From positions 1 to 64,000 of the forward strand of contig NZ_FNOK01000029.1 in NCBI RefSeq assembly GCF_900106995.1: DNA of 64,000 bases. The letters are read 5' to 3'. Below the pieces are notes generated by a model. It searched no databases. It worked only from the letters and a program-made list of their open reading frames with translations, and had not been told where the DNA came from. The DNA is from Saccharopolyspora shandongensis (lineage in GTDB: Bacteria > Actinomycetota > Actinomycetes > Mycobacteriales > Pseudonocardiaceae). A program made the position numbers and the translations under genes. Below, one piece after another: positions 24,554 through 33,526 of this stretch (positions within the stretch are counted from its first letter, which is position 1; each line of letters starts with the position of its first letter).

Positions 24554-25534
24554 TCACTCCGAGATACGCGGGTCGATGAACCGGTAGGCGAGGTCGACCA
24601 CCAGGTTCGTGAGCAGCACCAGCAGCGCGGTGATCAGCACGACGCCCTGGATCACCGGGTAGTCGCGCTGGGTGGTCGCCTCCACGACGAGCGTGCCGAG
24701 GCCGGGAATCGCGAACAGCGTCTCCACCACGACGCTCGCGCCGAGCACCCGGCTGACCAGCAGCCCGATGATCGTCGCCAGCGGCAGCCCGGCGTTCTTC
24801 AAGGCGTGCCGCCAGACCATCGTCCGGTGCGACAGGCCTTTCGCCCGGTGGGTGCGCATGAAGTCCGACCGCAGCACCTCGATCAGCGCGCTGCGCAGCT
24901 GGCGGCACACCTCGGCGGCGCCGACCATGCCGAGCGCGATCGCGGGCAGGACCACGTATTGCACCGTCTGCAGGGGATTCTCGGTGAGGCCGACGAATCC
25001 CGTCGCGGGCAACCACTGCAGCTGGACGGCGAAGACCAGCACCAGCACCATGCCGATCCAGAAGTTCGGCACCGCGATGCCCAGCGTCGCCGCGCCGGTG
25101 ATGGCGGTGTCGGCCGGTCGCCCCTGCCGCAGCGCGGCTGCCACCCCGAGCGGCACGCCCAGGCCAACGGCCACCAGCAGCGCCGCCGCGCCGAGCGTCA
25201 GCGTGGTGGGAAGCCGTTGCCAGATCAGCGATCCCACGCTCTCGCCGGTGCTCAGCGAGGAGCCGAGATCGCCGGTGATCGCGTGCCGCAGCCAGTCGAG
25301 GTACTGGACCGCGAACGGCTGGTCCAGCCCGAGCTGGGCGCGGATCTCGGCCAGCCGCTCCGGGGTGGCGTGCTCCCCGGCGATGGCCTGCGCCGGGTCG
25401 CCGGGGATCAGGTGCAGCAGGCCGAACACCACGAACGTCGCCAGCACCAGGGTCGGGACGGCGACCAGGACCCGCCGGCCGATCATGCGCAGCAGCGCGG
25501 TGTCCCGGCCCGGTCGCAAAGCCAGCGCGGTCAT
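24554..25534 (-). CDS. ABC transporter permease, DppB/OppB type
   Basis: A 326-residue permease. The N-terminal hydrophobic segment is followed by FGLLHLIPGDPAQAIAGEHA and LGLDQPFAVQYLDWL, the hallmark of DppB-type subunits; the EAA-like loop is RTHRAKGLSHRTMVWRHALKN. ATG 25534 overlaps the stop of the binding-protein gene by four bases. It forms the heterodimeric membrane channel with the next gene product. Confidence 0.88.
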   Translation of the reverse strand: MTALALRPGRDTALLRMIGRRVLVAVPTLVLATFVVFGLLHLIPGDPAQAIAGEHATPERLAEIRAQLGLDQPFAVQYLDWLRHAITGDLGSSLSTGESVGSLIWQRLPTTLTLGAAALLVAVGLGVPLGVAAALRQGRPADTAITGAATLGIAVPNFWIGMVLVLVFAVQLQWLPATGFVGLTENPLQTVQYVVLPAIALGMVGAAEVCRQLRSALIEVLRSDFMRTHRAKGLSHRTMVWRHALKNAGLPLATIIGLLVSRVLGASVVVETLFAIPGLGTLVVEATTQRDYPVIQGVVLITALLVLLTNLVVDLAYRFIDPRISE

Positions 25535-27039
25535 CGTTGGATCCTCACGGTGGTGAACTTGGGTTTGCCCAGCAAGTTCGGTTCGAAGCCCTGCACGTGC
25601 TCGCGGTAGGCGGCGACCGCGTCCGGGAAGATCAGCGGCACGAAGAGCGACTGGTCGGCCACGATCCGGGCCACCGCGCCCAGCTTCTCCGACCGCTGGG
25701 CCAGATCCGCGGTGCCGTTCGCGGCGTTGAGCGCCTCGTCGATGCCGGGCGTGGCGACGTGCCCGGCGTTGTAGTAGCCGCGCTCGGTGAACATCAGCTT
25801 GTAGGTCAGGCCCGGATCCGGCCGCCCGGTCCAGGCCGACAGCAGCGCCGGGTACTTGCGCTCGTTGAAGAACTCGCTGCTGGCCTGCGTCAGCTCGGTC
25901 GGGATCAGGTCGATCTGCACGCCGACCTTGCCGAGCTGGTACTTCAGCACTTCGGCCAGCCGCACGTTGACCGGATCCGGGTAGGTGAGCAGCGGGAACC
26001 GCAGGCCGTCGGCGTGACCGGCTTCGGCGAGCAGCCGCCTGGCCCGGTCGGGGTCGTGCGGGTAGGTGGGCACCGCGGACTTCGGGAACGCCCAGTGGTC
26101 CGACGGCAGCGGCGTCCAGCCCGGTTCGCCCTGCCCGAACTGCGTGACCTTGAGGATCTGCTCGCGGTCCAGCGCCAGGTTCAGCGCCTCGCGGACCCGC
26201 CGGTCGCGGAACACCGGCGCGCTCAGGTCCAGGTAGATGATCAGCTGGTACAGCTGCGGTCCCGCGGCGACCTTCGTGCCCTTCGCCGCGCTGAGCAGCC
26301 CGACGTCCTGCGGTGGCGGGTTGAACACCATGTCCTGCTGGCCGGAGCGCAGCGCGTTCACCGCGGTCGAGCCGTCCTTCATGATCGTGAAGTCGATGCT
26401 GTCCAGGTGCGGCAGCCCGCGCTGCCAGTAGCCGAGGAAGCGCTCCACCCGCACCAGCTGGCCGTAGCGCCATTCGACGAACTTCCAGGGCCCGGCGCCG
26501 ACGGGATTGCGTTCGAAGGCGTCGCCCTCGCGCTCGGCGGCGGTGGGGGAGACCAGCATCCCGGCGCGGTCGGCGAGCGTGAGCAGCAGCGAGCTGTCCG
26601 GCCGGGTCAGGTTCAGCCGCACCGTCCGCACGTCGAGCACGTCGACGCCGGTCACGGCGGCCACATCGGACTTGATGTTGGACTTGGGGCCCTTGGCGCG
26701 CTCGATGTTGTACTTGACGGCCTGCGCGTCGACCGGCGTGCCGTCGTGGAACCGCACGTCCGGGCGCAGGTGCAGCACCAGCGCGGTCGGGTCGTCCTGG
26801 TTCCAGGACTCGGCCAGTCCCGGCGCGGGCTCCAGGGTCTTCGGGTCGAACGACACCAGGGTGTCGTACATGGTGTAGAGGATCGCGTGGTCCGAACCGG
26901 AGTTGCCGCGCTGCGGGTCCAATGAGGACGGATTGGACCGCCACGCCACCCGCAGGTGCTGCCCGCCCTCGGCGGCTCCGCTGCCGCACGCGGTCAGCGC
27001 CAGCAGCAACACCCAGACCACTGCGGCGATGCGCTTCAC
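25531..27039 (-). CDS. ABC transporter substrate-binding lipoprotein, peptide type (family 5)
   Basis: A 502-residue binding protein with a lipobox (LALTAC, Cys about residue 16) and the SBP_bac_5 fold: NPSSLDPQRGNSGSDHAILY, LAESWNQDDPTALVLHLRPD, VRFHDGTPVDAQAVKYNIER. GTG 27039 follows GGAGG and overlaps the stop of the ATPase gene by four bases. Family-5 proteins bind peptides, nickel-chelator complexes, oligosaccharides and various acids, so the ligand is open; the downstream CoA-transferase suggests a carboxylic acid or a small peptide that yields one. Confidence 0.88.
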   Translation of the reverse strand: MKRIAAVVWVLLLALTACGSGAAEGGQHLRVAWRSNPSSLDPQRGNSGSDHAILYTMYDTLVSFDPKTLEPAPGLAESWNQDDPTALVLHLRPDVRFHDGTPVDAQAVKYNIERAKGPKSNIKSDVAAVTGVDVLDVRTVRLNLTRPDSSLLLTLADRAGMLVSPTAAEREGDAFERNPVGAGPWKFVEWRYGQLVRVERFLGYWQRGLPHLDSIDFTIMKDGSTAVNALRSGQQDMVFNPPPQDVGLLSAAKGTKVAAGPQLYQLIIYLDLSAPVFRDRRVREALNLALDREQILKVTQFGQGEPGWTPLPSDHWAFPKSAVPTYPHDPDRARRLLAEAGHADGLRFPLLTYPDPVNVRLAEVLKYQLGKVGVQIDLIPTELTQASSEFFNERKYPALLSAWTGRPDPGLTYKLMFTERGYYNAGHVATPGIDEALNAANGTADLAQRSEKLGAVARIVADQSLFVPLIFPDAVAAYREHVQGFEPNLLGKPKFTTVRIQR

Positions 27040-28019
27040 GCCTGGCCTCCTTCGACGCCGCGCAGCGGCAGGGATTCGGGGAAGTGGCACGCGGACCAGC
27101 GGCCCGGCTCGACCTCCGCCCACTTCGGGACCTCCTCGGCGCACCGCTGCTGCGCGTAGCGGCACCGGGTGCGGAACCGGCAGCCCGAGGGCGGGTCCAC
27201 CGGGCTCGGGATGTCGCCTTCGAGGACGATCCGGTCGCGCTGCTGCGAGCCGATCCGCGGCTGCGCCGAGACCAGTGCCTCGGTGTAGGGGTGCAGCGGC
27301 CGCTCCACCACCTCGTCCACCGGGCCGAGCTCCATCAGCCGGCCCAGGTACATCACGGCGACCCGGTCGGCGATGTTCGAGACCACCGCCAGGTCGTGGG
27401 TGATGAACAGGTAGGACAGCCCGAGGCCGGCCTGCAGCCGGCGCAGCAGGTCGAGGATCTCCGCCTGCAGAGCCACGTCCAGCGCGGACACCGGTTCGTC
27501 GCAGACCACCAGCGCCGGATCCAGGACGAGCGCGCGGGCGATGTTGACCCGCTGCTTCTGGCCGCCGGAGAGCTCGTGCGGGTAGCGCTCGCCGTGTTCG
27601 GCCGACAGGCCGACCGACTCCAGTGCCGCCAGCGCGCGGGTCCTGCGCTCGGCGTGATTCCCCTTGCCCTGCACCAGGAGCGGCTCCTCGACGCTGGACG
27701 CGATGCGCATCCGCGGGTCCAGCGACGCGTTCGGGTCCTGGAACACCATCTGCAAGCGGGTCAGCGCCTCGCGCCGGGCCCTGCCGCGCAGCGTCGCCAG
27801 GTCCGCGCCCGCGAGGCGCACCTCGCCGCCGCTGGGACGCACCAGTTGCAGCAGCGCTCGGCTGAGCGTGGACTTGCCGGAGCCCGATTCGCCGATCAGA
27901 CCGAGCGTTTCTCCTTCACGCAGTGCGAAGGAGACCCCGTCGACGGCGCGCACTCGCTCGCCCTTGCGTTTGGTCGCGAACGACACCGCGAGGTCATCGA
28001 CCTGAAGCAACTCGCTCAC
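27036..28019 (-). CDS. ABC transporter ATP-binding protein, DppF/OppF type
   Basis: A 327-residue ATPase with Walker [10 protein letters not shown], signature [16 protein letters not shown], Walker [13 protein letters not shown] and the C-terminal oligopeptide-transporter extension containing [20 protein letters not shown], a Cys cluster that in related proteins may bind an Fe-S centre. GTG 28019 overlaps the previous gene by four bases. It pairs with the DppD-like ATPase. Confidence 0.9.
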   Translation of the reverse strand: MSELLQVDDLAVSFATKRKGERVRAVDGVSFALREGETLGLIGESGSGKSTLSRALLQLVRPSGGEVRLAGADLATLRGRARREALTRLQMVFQDPNASLDPRMRIASSVEEPLLVQGKGNHAERRTRALAALESVGLSAEHGERYPHELSGGQKQRVNIARALVLDPALVVCDEPVSALDVALQAEILDLLRRLQAGLGLSYLFITHDLAVVSNIADRVAVMYLGRLMELGPVDEVVERPLHPYTEALVSAQPRIGSQQRDRIVLEGDIPSPVDPPSGCRFRTRCRYAQQRCAEEVPKWAEVEPGRWSACHFPESLPLRGVEGGQA

Positions 28020-29026
28020 CGGGCGACCCCCGGCAGCGTCAGGTCGGCGGTGCGGACGCAGCGCACCGTGCGCGCGCCGGCGACTGGGAGCAGCTCGGGC
28101 CGGTGGTCCCGGCAATCGTCGGTGGTGAAGTCGCAGCGCGGGTGGAAGACGCATCCCGGCGGCGGGGCGTCCGGCGGCGGCACCCGGCCGGGGATCGCCT
28201 TGAGCTCGGCGTGGCGGGCCTCGATCCGAGGGATCGCCTGCAGCAGCCGCGAGGTGTAGGGGTGCCGGGGCGCGCCGAGCACGTCGGAAACGGGCCCGCT
28301 CTCGACGGTTTCGCCCGCGTAGAGGGTGACCATCCGGTCGCAGAGCTCGGCGACGACGCCGAGGTCGTGGGTGATGAACAGGACCGCCGTGCCGTGCTGC
28401 CGCGTCAGGTCCCGCAGCAGTTCGAGGATCTGCGCCTGGATCGTCACGTCGACGGCGGTGGTGGGTTCGTCGGCGATCAGCAGCCGGGGGCGGCAGATCA
28501 GCGCGATCGCGATCACCACGCGCTGCCGCATCCCGCCGGAGAGCTGGTGCGGGTACTCGCCGAAGCGCTGCTCCGGCAACGGGATCCCGACGGCTTCGAG
28601 CATCTCGACCGCGGCCTTGCGGGCGGCCCGCTTGCCCATGCCGCGATGCGCGAGCAGGCATTCGGTGAGCTGGTGGCCGACGGTGAACACCGGGTCCAGC
28701 GCGCTCATCGGTTCCTGGAAGACCATGCCGAGTTCGCTGCCGCGCAGCCGCTGCCGCTCCGGCTGCGAGAGGCGGAGCAGGTCGGTGCCCGCGAAGCGGA
28801 TCCGGCCGTCGATCACCGCGGGCGGCGTGGGCAGCAGGCCCATCACGGCGAGCGCGGTCAGGGACTTGCCGCTGCCGCTTTCGCCCGCCATGCCGACGAT
28901 CTCGCCGGCACCGACGTCGAAGGACACGTCGCGCACGGCGGTGGTGCGGGATTTCCGGCCGAGGAAGGAGATGTTCAGGTGCTCGACTTCCAGCACCCGG
29001 TCCGGGGAATTGCGGGGGAGTGTCAA
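28016..29026 (-). CDS. ABC transporter ATP-binding protein, DppD/OppD type
   Basis: A 336-residue ATPase with Walker [10 protein letters not shown], signature QLSGGMRQRVVIAIAL, Walker B LLIADEPTTAVD and a C-terminal GCVFHPRCDFTTDDCRDHRP extension. Walker A ends in Ser-Leu rather than Ser-Thr, common in DppD-type subunits. TTG 29026 is chosen for the GGGAGG about seven bases upstream; a longer reading to 29122 would run into the promoter and lacks an RBS. It is the first gene of the nine-gene operon. Confidence 0.87.
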   Translation of the reverse strand: MTLPRNSPDRVLEVEHLNISFLGRKSRTTAVRDVSFDVGAGEIVGMAGESGSGKSLTALAVMGLLPTPPAVIDGRIRFAGTDLLRLSQPERQRLRGSELGMVFQEPMSALDPVFTVGHQLTECLLAHRGMGKRAARKAAVEMLEAVGIPLPEQRFGEYPHQLSGGMRQRVVIAIALICRPRLLIADEPTTAVDVTIQAQILELLRDLTRQHGTAVLFITHDLGVVAELCDRMVTLYAGETVESGPVSDVLGAPRHPYTSRLLQAIPRIEARHAELKAIPGRVPPPDAPPPGCVFHPRCDFTTDDCRDHRPELLPVAGARTVRCVRTADLTLPGVAR

Positions 29027-29058
29027 CGCTGGCCTCCCGAGGGTGTGTGACGCCGGGC

Positions 29059-29088
29059 ACTCTAAGCTGTGTGTAAAACTGACGTCAA
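29059..29088 (-). promoter_or_regulatory. Promoter and likely TetR operator of the transporter/carboxylase operon
   Basis: On the minus strand TTGACG (29083-29088) and TAGAGT (29059-29064) are separated by 18 bp. The palindrome TGACGTCA at 29080-29087 overlaps the -35 box and is a candidate site for the divergent TetR protein. Confidence 0.45.
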
Positions 29089-29150
29089 TATCAATTTTTC
29101 GGGATGCGCTAGGTTGGCGCATCTCTGTACCGAGTCACCAGGAGGAAGCG

Positions 29151-29771
29151 GTGGCCGTTGAGCGGCTGCAACCGGTAGCCAGCCCGAAGACGCCGAAGGG
29201 GCGCGGTTCCAAGGAATCGCTGCTGCGCGCGGCGCGCACGGTGTTCGGCCGGTCGGGCTTCGCGGCGTCCCGTGTCGCCGACATCGCGGCCGAGGCGGGC
29301 ATGTCCAACGGCGCGTTCTACCGGTACTACACGGACAAGCGCGAAGCGCTGGTCGAGCTGATGACGGAGCTGCTGGACGGCCTCTTCGGCCAGTCGCGCG
29401 CCCGGTGGAACCCGGGAGACGCGATCGAGTCCGTGGTGATCAGCACGGAGCGCTACTTCCGCTACTACGAGGACAACGCCGACCTGTTCCGGGTCCTGCA
29501 CGAGACGGCGCAGACGGACCCGGAGATCGAAGCGATGCAGGCCGAGATGCGGCGCACGTTCCACGACCGCATCACGCGGATGGCCCGCAAGGGCATCGAA
29601 CGGGGCCTGATCCGCCCGAGCCTCGACCCGGAGCTCGGTGCGGCGTTCCTGGGCGGCATGACGGAGCACTACGCCTACACGCGCTTCGTCCTCCACCGCT
29701 ACCCGGAACGCGAGATCCACGAGGTGAGCCGGGAACTGGCGAACCTCTGGGCCCACGGAGCCCTCGCCTGA
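29151..29771 (+). CDS. TetR/AcrR-family transcriptional regulator
   Basis: A 206-residue regulator with N-terminal helix-turn-helix SKESLLRAARTVFGRSGFAA, RVADIAAEAGMSNGAFYRYY and a helical ligand-binding domain without recognised signature. GTG 29151 follows GGAGGA directly. It is divergent from the transporter/CoA-transferase/carboxylase operon and probably represses it, with an acyl-CoA or the transported acid as possible inducer. This last point is inference. Confidence 0.88.
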   Translation: MAVERLQPVASPKTPKGRGSKESLLRAARTVFGRSGFAASRVADIAAEAGMSNGAFYRYYTDKREALVELMTELLDGLFGQSRARWNPGDAIESVVISTERYFRYYEDNADLFRVLHETAQTDPEIEAMQAEMRRTFHDRITRMARKGIERGLIRPSLDPELGAAFLGGMTEHYAYTRFVLHRYPEREIHEVSRELANLWAHGALA

Positions 29772-29916
29772 CAACCCGAACCGCGGGCCGTTCGCTGACG
29801 GAAGGTGTCAGTGGGCCGAACCTAGGGTCCGGGCCATGGAAAGAGCCGACGAACACGGCACCGGCGGCAACGCCGAAGGCGCTTGCAACGCCTTGGTTGC
29901 CGGGCGGTAGCGCCCG

Positions 29917-31557
29917 TCAGCCGCGCGACGTCCAGGAGTGCTCGCGAGACGGGGCGGTGGCCGCGAGGATCTCGTAGGACGTGCGCTCGGTGTCGAGGAC
30001 TTCTCGGGTGCGGGTGTTGCGGTGCCAGAGTTCGCCTTCGGCGACCGCGTGGGCGTTCCGGAGCGCGAACAGGGACCGCATCAGGCGGGCGCGTGCATCG
30101 TCCACAGTGGTCTTCTGCGCGGAGACCGCTTCGCGGAGCGCTTCTTGCGCGTCGAGGCAGTCGGCGAGAGCCAGGTCGAGGCGGCGGGTGGTGTGGCGGT
30201 CGATCAGGAGGAGGCTCATCGCCGCCGCGATCAGCGCGCCGAGCACCGTGGTGCCGATCCGCTCGGCGACCAGGGCGTTGTGCGCCGCCGGGTTGCCGAG
30301 CGAGCTGAGGCCGAGGGCCAGGGGAGTCACGAACATCAGGCCCAGCGCGTAGTTGGCCTGCACCACCAGTTCGGCGGCCAGTTGGCAGATCACCACCAGG
30401 ACGAGGATCGCCATCGGACCCGGGTGGAAGCCGAACATCACCAGCGCCGGCAGGGCCCCGGCGATGGTCCCGGTCGTGCGCTGGACCGTCCGGTGCCAGG
30501 TGCTCGTCGCGTTCGCCGACTGCAGCACCGCGCTGGCCGACACGATCGCCCAGTACTCGTGCCCGAGCCCGAGCGCGCCGGTGATCAGCCCGGCGAGCAG
30601 GCACGCGACGACCATCCGCCCGGCGCCGGGCAGCAACGGCCCGACCCGCCGCAGCCGCTGGGTGGTCCGCGGTTTCAATTGAAACCGCGAACCGCCGGTC
30701 CTCGTCTGCGGTTTCAATTGAAACTGCGGTTCCGGGGGTCGGTGTGGTGCGGCCGGGACTCGGCAGCGGTGGATCTTCCGGGAGAGGGCCCGGAGTTCGA
30801 CGGCGGCGTCGGCGGGGTGGTGGAGCAGGGTTTCCGCGTGGGCCACGTGGGCGCGGATGCGGTCGAACGTGCCGCGGTGGGGCTTGCCGCGCAGCGTCGC
30901 CGACGCCCGGTGCACCGCGAGGTGCGCGCGGTGGCGGGTGGCGTGGCTCGGGGTTTCGAGGTGGTCCGCGACGGCCGCCAGGGCGCGGGCGGCGGCCACC
31001 CGGTGGGGCCCGGTCGGGTGCAGCAGGTAGCCGAGCAGGCTCAGCGCCACCGACAGCGCCGCCGATGCGGCGGTGACCGCGATGTGCAGGCCGACGGTGG
31101 ACCAGCCGTGCGAGGCGTACGCGGCCGCGCCGGCCGCGAAGACGAACATCAGGCCGCCGGGCGGGCCGAAGTCGAGCACGTCCGACGCCAGCTTCCCCAG
31201 CGCCGCGATCGCGGTGAGCACGACGACCCCGGCCAGCGGATGGTCCGTGGCGGCGGCGATCATCGTTGCCGCCGCCACGCTCGCGACCAAGCCCAGCGCG
31301 ATCAGCGACAGCAGGCGCGCCCGGCGGGACCACGTGTCCACCCGGCAGTACAGCGACGTGAAGGCGCCGAACGCGGCGAAGGGGACGAGATCGATGCGGT
31401 TCAGGGCCACCAGCGCGACCATCGGCGTGGCGAACGACACGCCCACGCGCGCCGCGGGCACCACCACGCCGCCGACCGTCCAGTTCAACCGCAGCGCTTC
31501 GCGGGTGCGCAGGGTCCGGCGGAGGCGGGAGAAGGCGGTGCGGGAAAAGACGTTCAC
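29917..31557 (-). CDS. FUSC-family integral membrane protein
   Basis: A 546-residue protein with two blocks of hydrophobic segments: about residues 30-170 (PMVALVALNRIDLVPFAAFG, VASVAAATMIAAATDHPLAG) and about 310-450 (GPLLPGAGRMVVACLLAGLI), each followed by a charged helical cytoplasmic part, as in FUSC/ArAE-like efflux proteins. GTG 31557 is chosen because longer readings would cross the MarR operator. An in-frame paired palindrome encodes two copies of FQLKP at about residues 277-297, between the blocks. It is divergent from a MarR gene and may export an aromatic acid or another toxic compound; the substrate is unknown. Confidence 0.78.
   Translation of the reverse strand: MNVFSRTAFSRLRRTLRTREALRLNWTVGGVVVPAARVGVSFATPMVALVALNRIDLVPFAAFGAFTSLYCRVDTWSRRARLLSLIALGLVASVAAATMIAAATDHPLAGVVVLTAIAALGKLASDVLDFGPPGGLMFVFAAGAAAYASHGWSTVGLHIAVTAASAALSVALSLLGYLLHPTGPHRVAAARALAAVADHLETPSHATRHRAHLAVHRASATLRGKPHRGTFDRIRAHVAHAETLLHHPADAAVELRALSRKIHRCRVPAAPHRPPEPQFQLKPQTRTGGSRFQLKPRTTQRLRRVGPLLPGAGRMVVACLLAGLITGALGLGHEYWAIVSASAVLQSANATSTWHRTVQRTTGTIAGALPALVMFGFHPGPMAILVLVVICQLAAELVVQANYALGLMFVTPLALGLSSLGNPAAHNALVAERIGTTVLGALIAAAMSLLLIDRHTTRRLDLALADCLDAQEALREAVSAQKTTVDDARARLMRSLFALRNAHAVAEGELWHRNTRTREVLDTERTSYEILAATAPSREHSWTSRG
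30668..30728. repeat. Paired palindrome inserted in the FUSC coding sequence
   Basis: A perfect 22-bp palindrome centred at 30678/30679 (CGCGGTTTCAA / TTGAAACCGCG) and a second at 30708-30727 with TTTCAATTGAAA core are 39 bp apart. Size and spacing match the elements at 3190 and 23554, and the TTTC-N4-GAAA core is shared. The host frame stays open. Confidence 0.75.
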
Positions 31558-31586
31558 TAGTAAAATATTACCAGATGGTTTACTTG
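31558..31586. promoter_or_regulatory. Probable MarR operator in divergent promoter
   Basis: AGTAAA (31559-31564) and TTTACT (31579-31584) form an inverted repeat in an AT-rich island directly before the FUSC start, 14 bp from the MarR start. The location fits autorepression and control of the FUSC gene. Confidence 0.5.
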
Positions 31587-31599
31587 TGAAGGAGTTGCG

Positions 31600-32091
31600 T
31601 TGGGCGACGTGGTCGGACGGATCAGCGCGCAATGGCGCGAGCAGCGCCCGGACCTGGACGTGTCCCCGATCGACGTGATCGGCAGGGTGCGGCGGCTGGG
31701 TGCGCTGACCAACCAGCTCGACGAGTCCGCGTTCGCCGACTCCGGGCTGTCGCGGATGGAGTTCGAGGTGCTCAGCGCGCTGCGGCGGGCCGGCGGCGGG
31801 CTGCGGCCGAGCCAGCTCACCAGGGAGACGCTGTCCTCCGGCGCGGCCACCACCAAGCGGCTGGCCCGGCTGGAGACCGAGGGGCTGATCACCCGCACCT
31901 CGTCCCGGCGCGACCGGCGGGAGATCGACGTGCGGCTCACCGAGCGCGGGCTGGAGCTGATCGACCGGCTGTTCCCGGCGCAGCTGGAACGCGAACGCGA
32001 CCTGCTCGCGCCGTTGGCGCCCGACGAACGGGAGAAACTGGGCGAGCTGCTCGCCAAGGTGCTGGAATCACTCGACGGAACCGCGCGATGA
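31600..32091 (+). CDS. MarR-family transcriptional regulator
   Basis: A 163-residue winged-helix protein: GLSRMEFEVLSALRRAGGGL, the recognition region TRETLSSGAATTKRLARLET and the wing SRRDRREIDVRLTERG. The TTG start at 31600 has AGGAG seven bases upstream; no better start is in frame. It is divergent from the FUSC-type membrane protein, the usual arrangement for a MarR regulator and its exporter. The inducer is unknown. Confidence 0.88.
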   Translation: MGDVVGRISAQWREQRPDLDVSPIDVIGRVRRLGALTNQLDESAFADSGLSRMEFEVLSALRRAGGGLRPSQLTRETLSSGAATTKRLARLETEGLITRTSSRRDRREIDVRLTERGLELIDRLFPAQLERERDLLAPLAPDEREKLGELLAKVLESLDGTAR

Positions 32092-32212
32092 CCCGCTGTC
32101 CTGCGGCGAGGCGAGTGCGGGCAGCTGATCTCGTTGGGTTAGAGTTCTTCGGTTCATCACGGGTGTTTCCCGCGACCTGGCGAACTCGGAGTGATCGCTC
32201 GATCACGAAGCG

Positions 32213-33526
32213 GTGGTCGACGTCGGTCGCCTGATCGAGAGGACCCAGTTGGCCACGGTGCAGTTCGAGTCCGGCCGTGCTGTCCTGAACCTCGGCGGCC
32301 TGCCGGACCGGCTTCGCGGAATCGTCGTGAACCACTCCCGCGCCGTCATCGCGGTCTCGGTGCCGCTGCTGATCGCGTCCTTCGCGCTGCTGGTGCTGAT
32401 GCGCCGGGCCGGGCTGGACCAGGGCTCCGGCATCGACTACCAGGTGTACCGCTGGGCGGTGCACACCTGGCTGGCCGGCGGCGACATCATGAACACCGCC
32501 CCGACCGTCAGCATCGGCCGGGTGCTGCCCTGGGTGTACCCGCCGTTCGCGCTCCTGCCGCTGCTGCCGTTCGCGCTGCTGCCGTTCGTCGCCGGGTTGG
32601 TCGCGCTCTACGCCGTGGACCTGCTCGCCATCGGCGCGGCGCTGTACCTGGTCACCCGCCACCTGTGGCCGGTGGTCGGCAAGCGCGGCGCGCTCGCGGT
32701 GGCGATGGCGCTGCTGCCCTGGACGTTGTTCCTGGAGCCGGTGTACGCCTCGTTCGGGCTGGGCCAGATCAACATCGCGCTGATGGGGCTGGTCATCGTC
32801 GACTGCCTGGCGCCCAACCCGCGCTGGCCGCGCGGCATGCTGATCGGCATCGCCGCGGCGATCAAGCTCACGCCCGCCGCATTCCTGCTGTTCTTCCTGT
32901 TCCGCAAGGACTTCCGCGCCGTCGGCGTCGCGGTGGCGACGGCCGTGCTCGGCACGCTGGCGGGCTTCGCGCTGAACTACCGGGCCGCCGTGGAGTACTG
33001 GTTCGGCAAGGGCCCGGCGCACGGCGTCAGCGGCTCGGCCTTCCACACCAACCAGTCGATCATGGGTGGGCTGGCCCGGCTGGAACTGGCCCCGGTGGCG
33101 CAGAACGGGATGTGGCTGGTGCTCGCGCTGGCCTGCGCGGCCGTCGTGGCCTACGCGATCCGCCGGACCGAGCCGGCGCTCGCCGTGGTCGCCAACGGCC
33201 TGCTCGCGCTGCTGGTGTCGCCCACGTCGTGGTCGGATCACTGGGTCTGGTGCGCGCCGGGACTCCTGGTGCTCCTCGGCTACGCCGTTCGGCTGCGCAG
33301 CCCGGGCTGGCTGCTCGCCGCCGGGGTGACGCTGGTGACCGTGCTCGTCGCCTCGTTCCGGATGCTGCCCACGGGCCCGCCATGGGCGCCGTTGCAGCAC
33401 CTTTTCGGCAATCCCTATCTATTGCTCGGATTTGCACTGCTTGCGCTTCTCGGTCGTTTTGCCCGGAATTTCCCGAGCCCGATTGCGCCGGAAGGACCAC
33501 TCGCTGCGGCCGCGTTGCGGAGCTGA
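32213..33526 (+). CDS. GT87-family polyprenol-phosphate mannosyltransferase-like protein
   Basis: A 437-residue integral membrane protein with about ten hydrophobic segments, matching the DUF2029/GT87 alpha-mannosyltransferases of actinobacteria (PimE and arabinofuranan-related enzymes). The extracytoplasmic loop after the first segment carries GSGIDYQVYRWAVHTWLAGG with the conserved catalytic-type Asp, and GLGQINIALMGLVIVDCL and AAAIKLTPAAFLLFFLFRK are typical later blocks. GTG 32213 is used as start; an internal start is possible. It would transfer mannose from polyprenyl-phosphate-mannose to a lipid or glycan outside the membrane. It stands alone between MarR and gltB. Confidence 0.82.
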   Translation: MVDVGRLIERTQLATVQFESGRAVLNLGGLPDRLRGIVVNHSRAVIAVSVPLLIASFALLVLMRRAGLDQGSGIDYQVYRWAVHTWLAGGDIMNTAPTVSIGRVLPWVYPPFALLPLLPFALLPFVAGLVALYAVDLLAIGAALYLVTRHLWPVVGKRGALAVAMALLPWTLFLEPVYASFGLGQINIALMGLVIVDCLAPNPRWPRGMLIGIAAAIKLTPAAFLLFFLFRKDFRAVGVAVATAVLGTLAGFALNYRAAVEYWFGKGPAHGVSGSAFHTNQSIMGGLARLELAPVAQNGMWLVLALACAAVVAYAIRRTEPALAVVANGLLALLVSPTSWSDHWVWCAPGLLVLLGYAVRLRSPGWLLAAGVTLVTVLVASFRMLPTGPPWAPLQHLFGNPYLLLGFALLALLGRFARNFPSPIAPEGPLAAAALRS

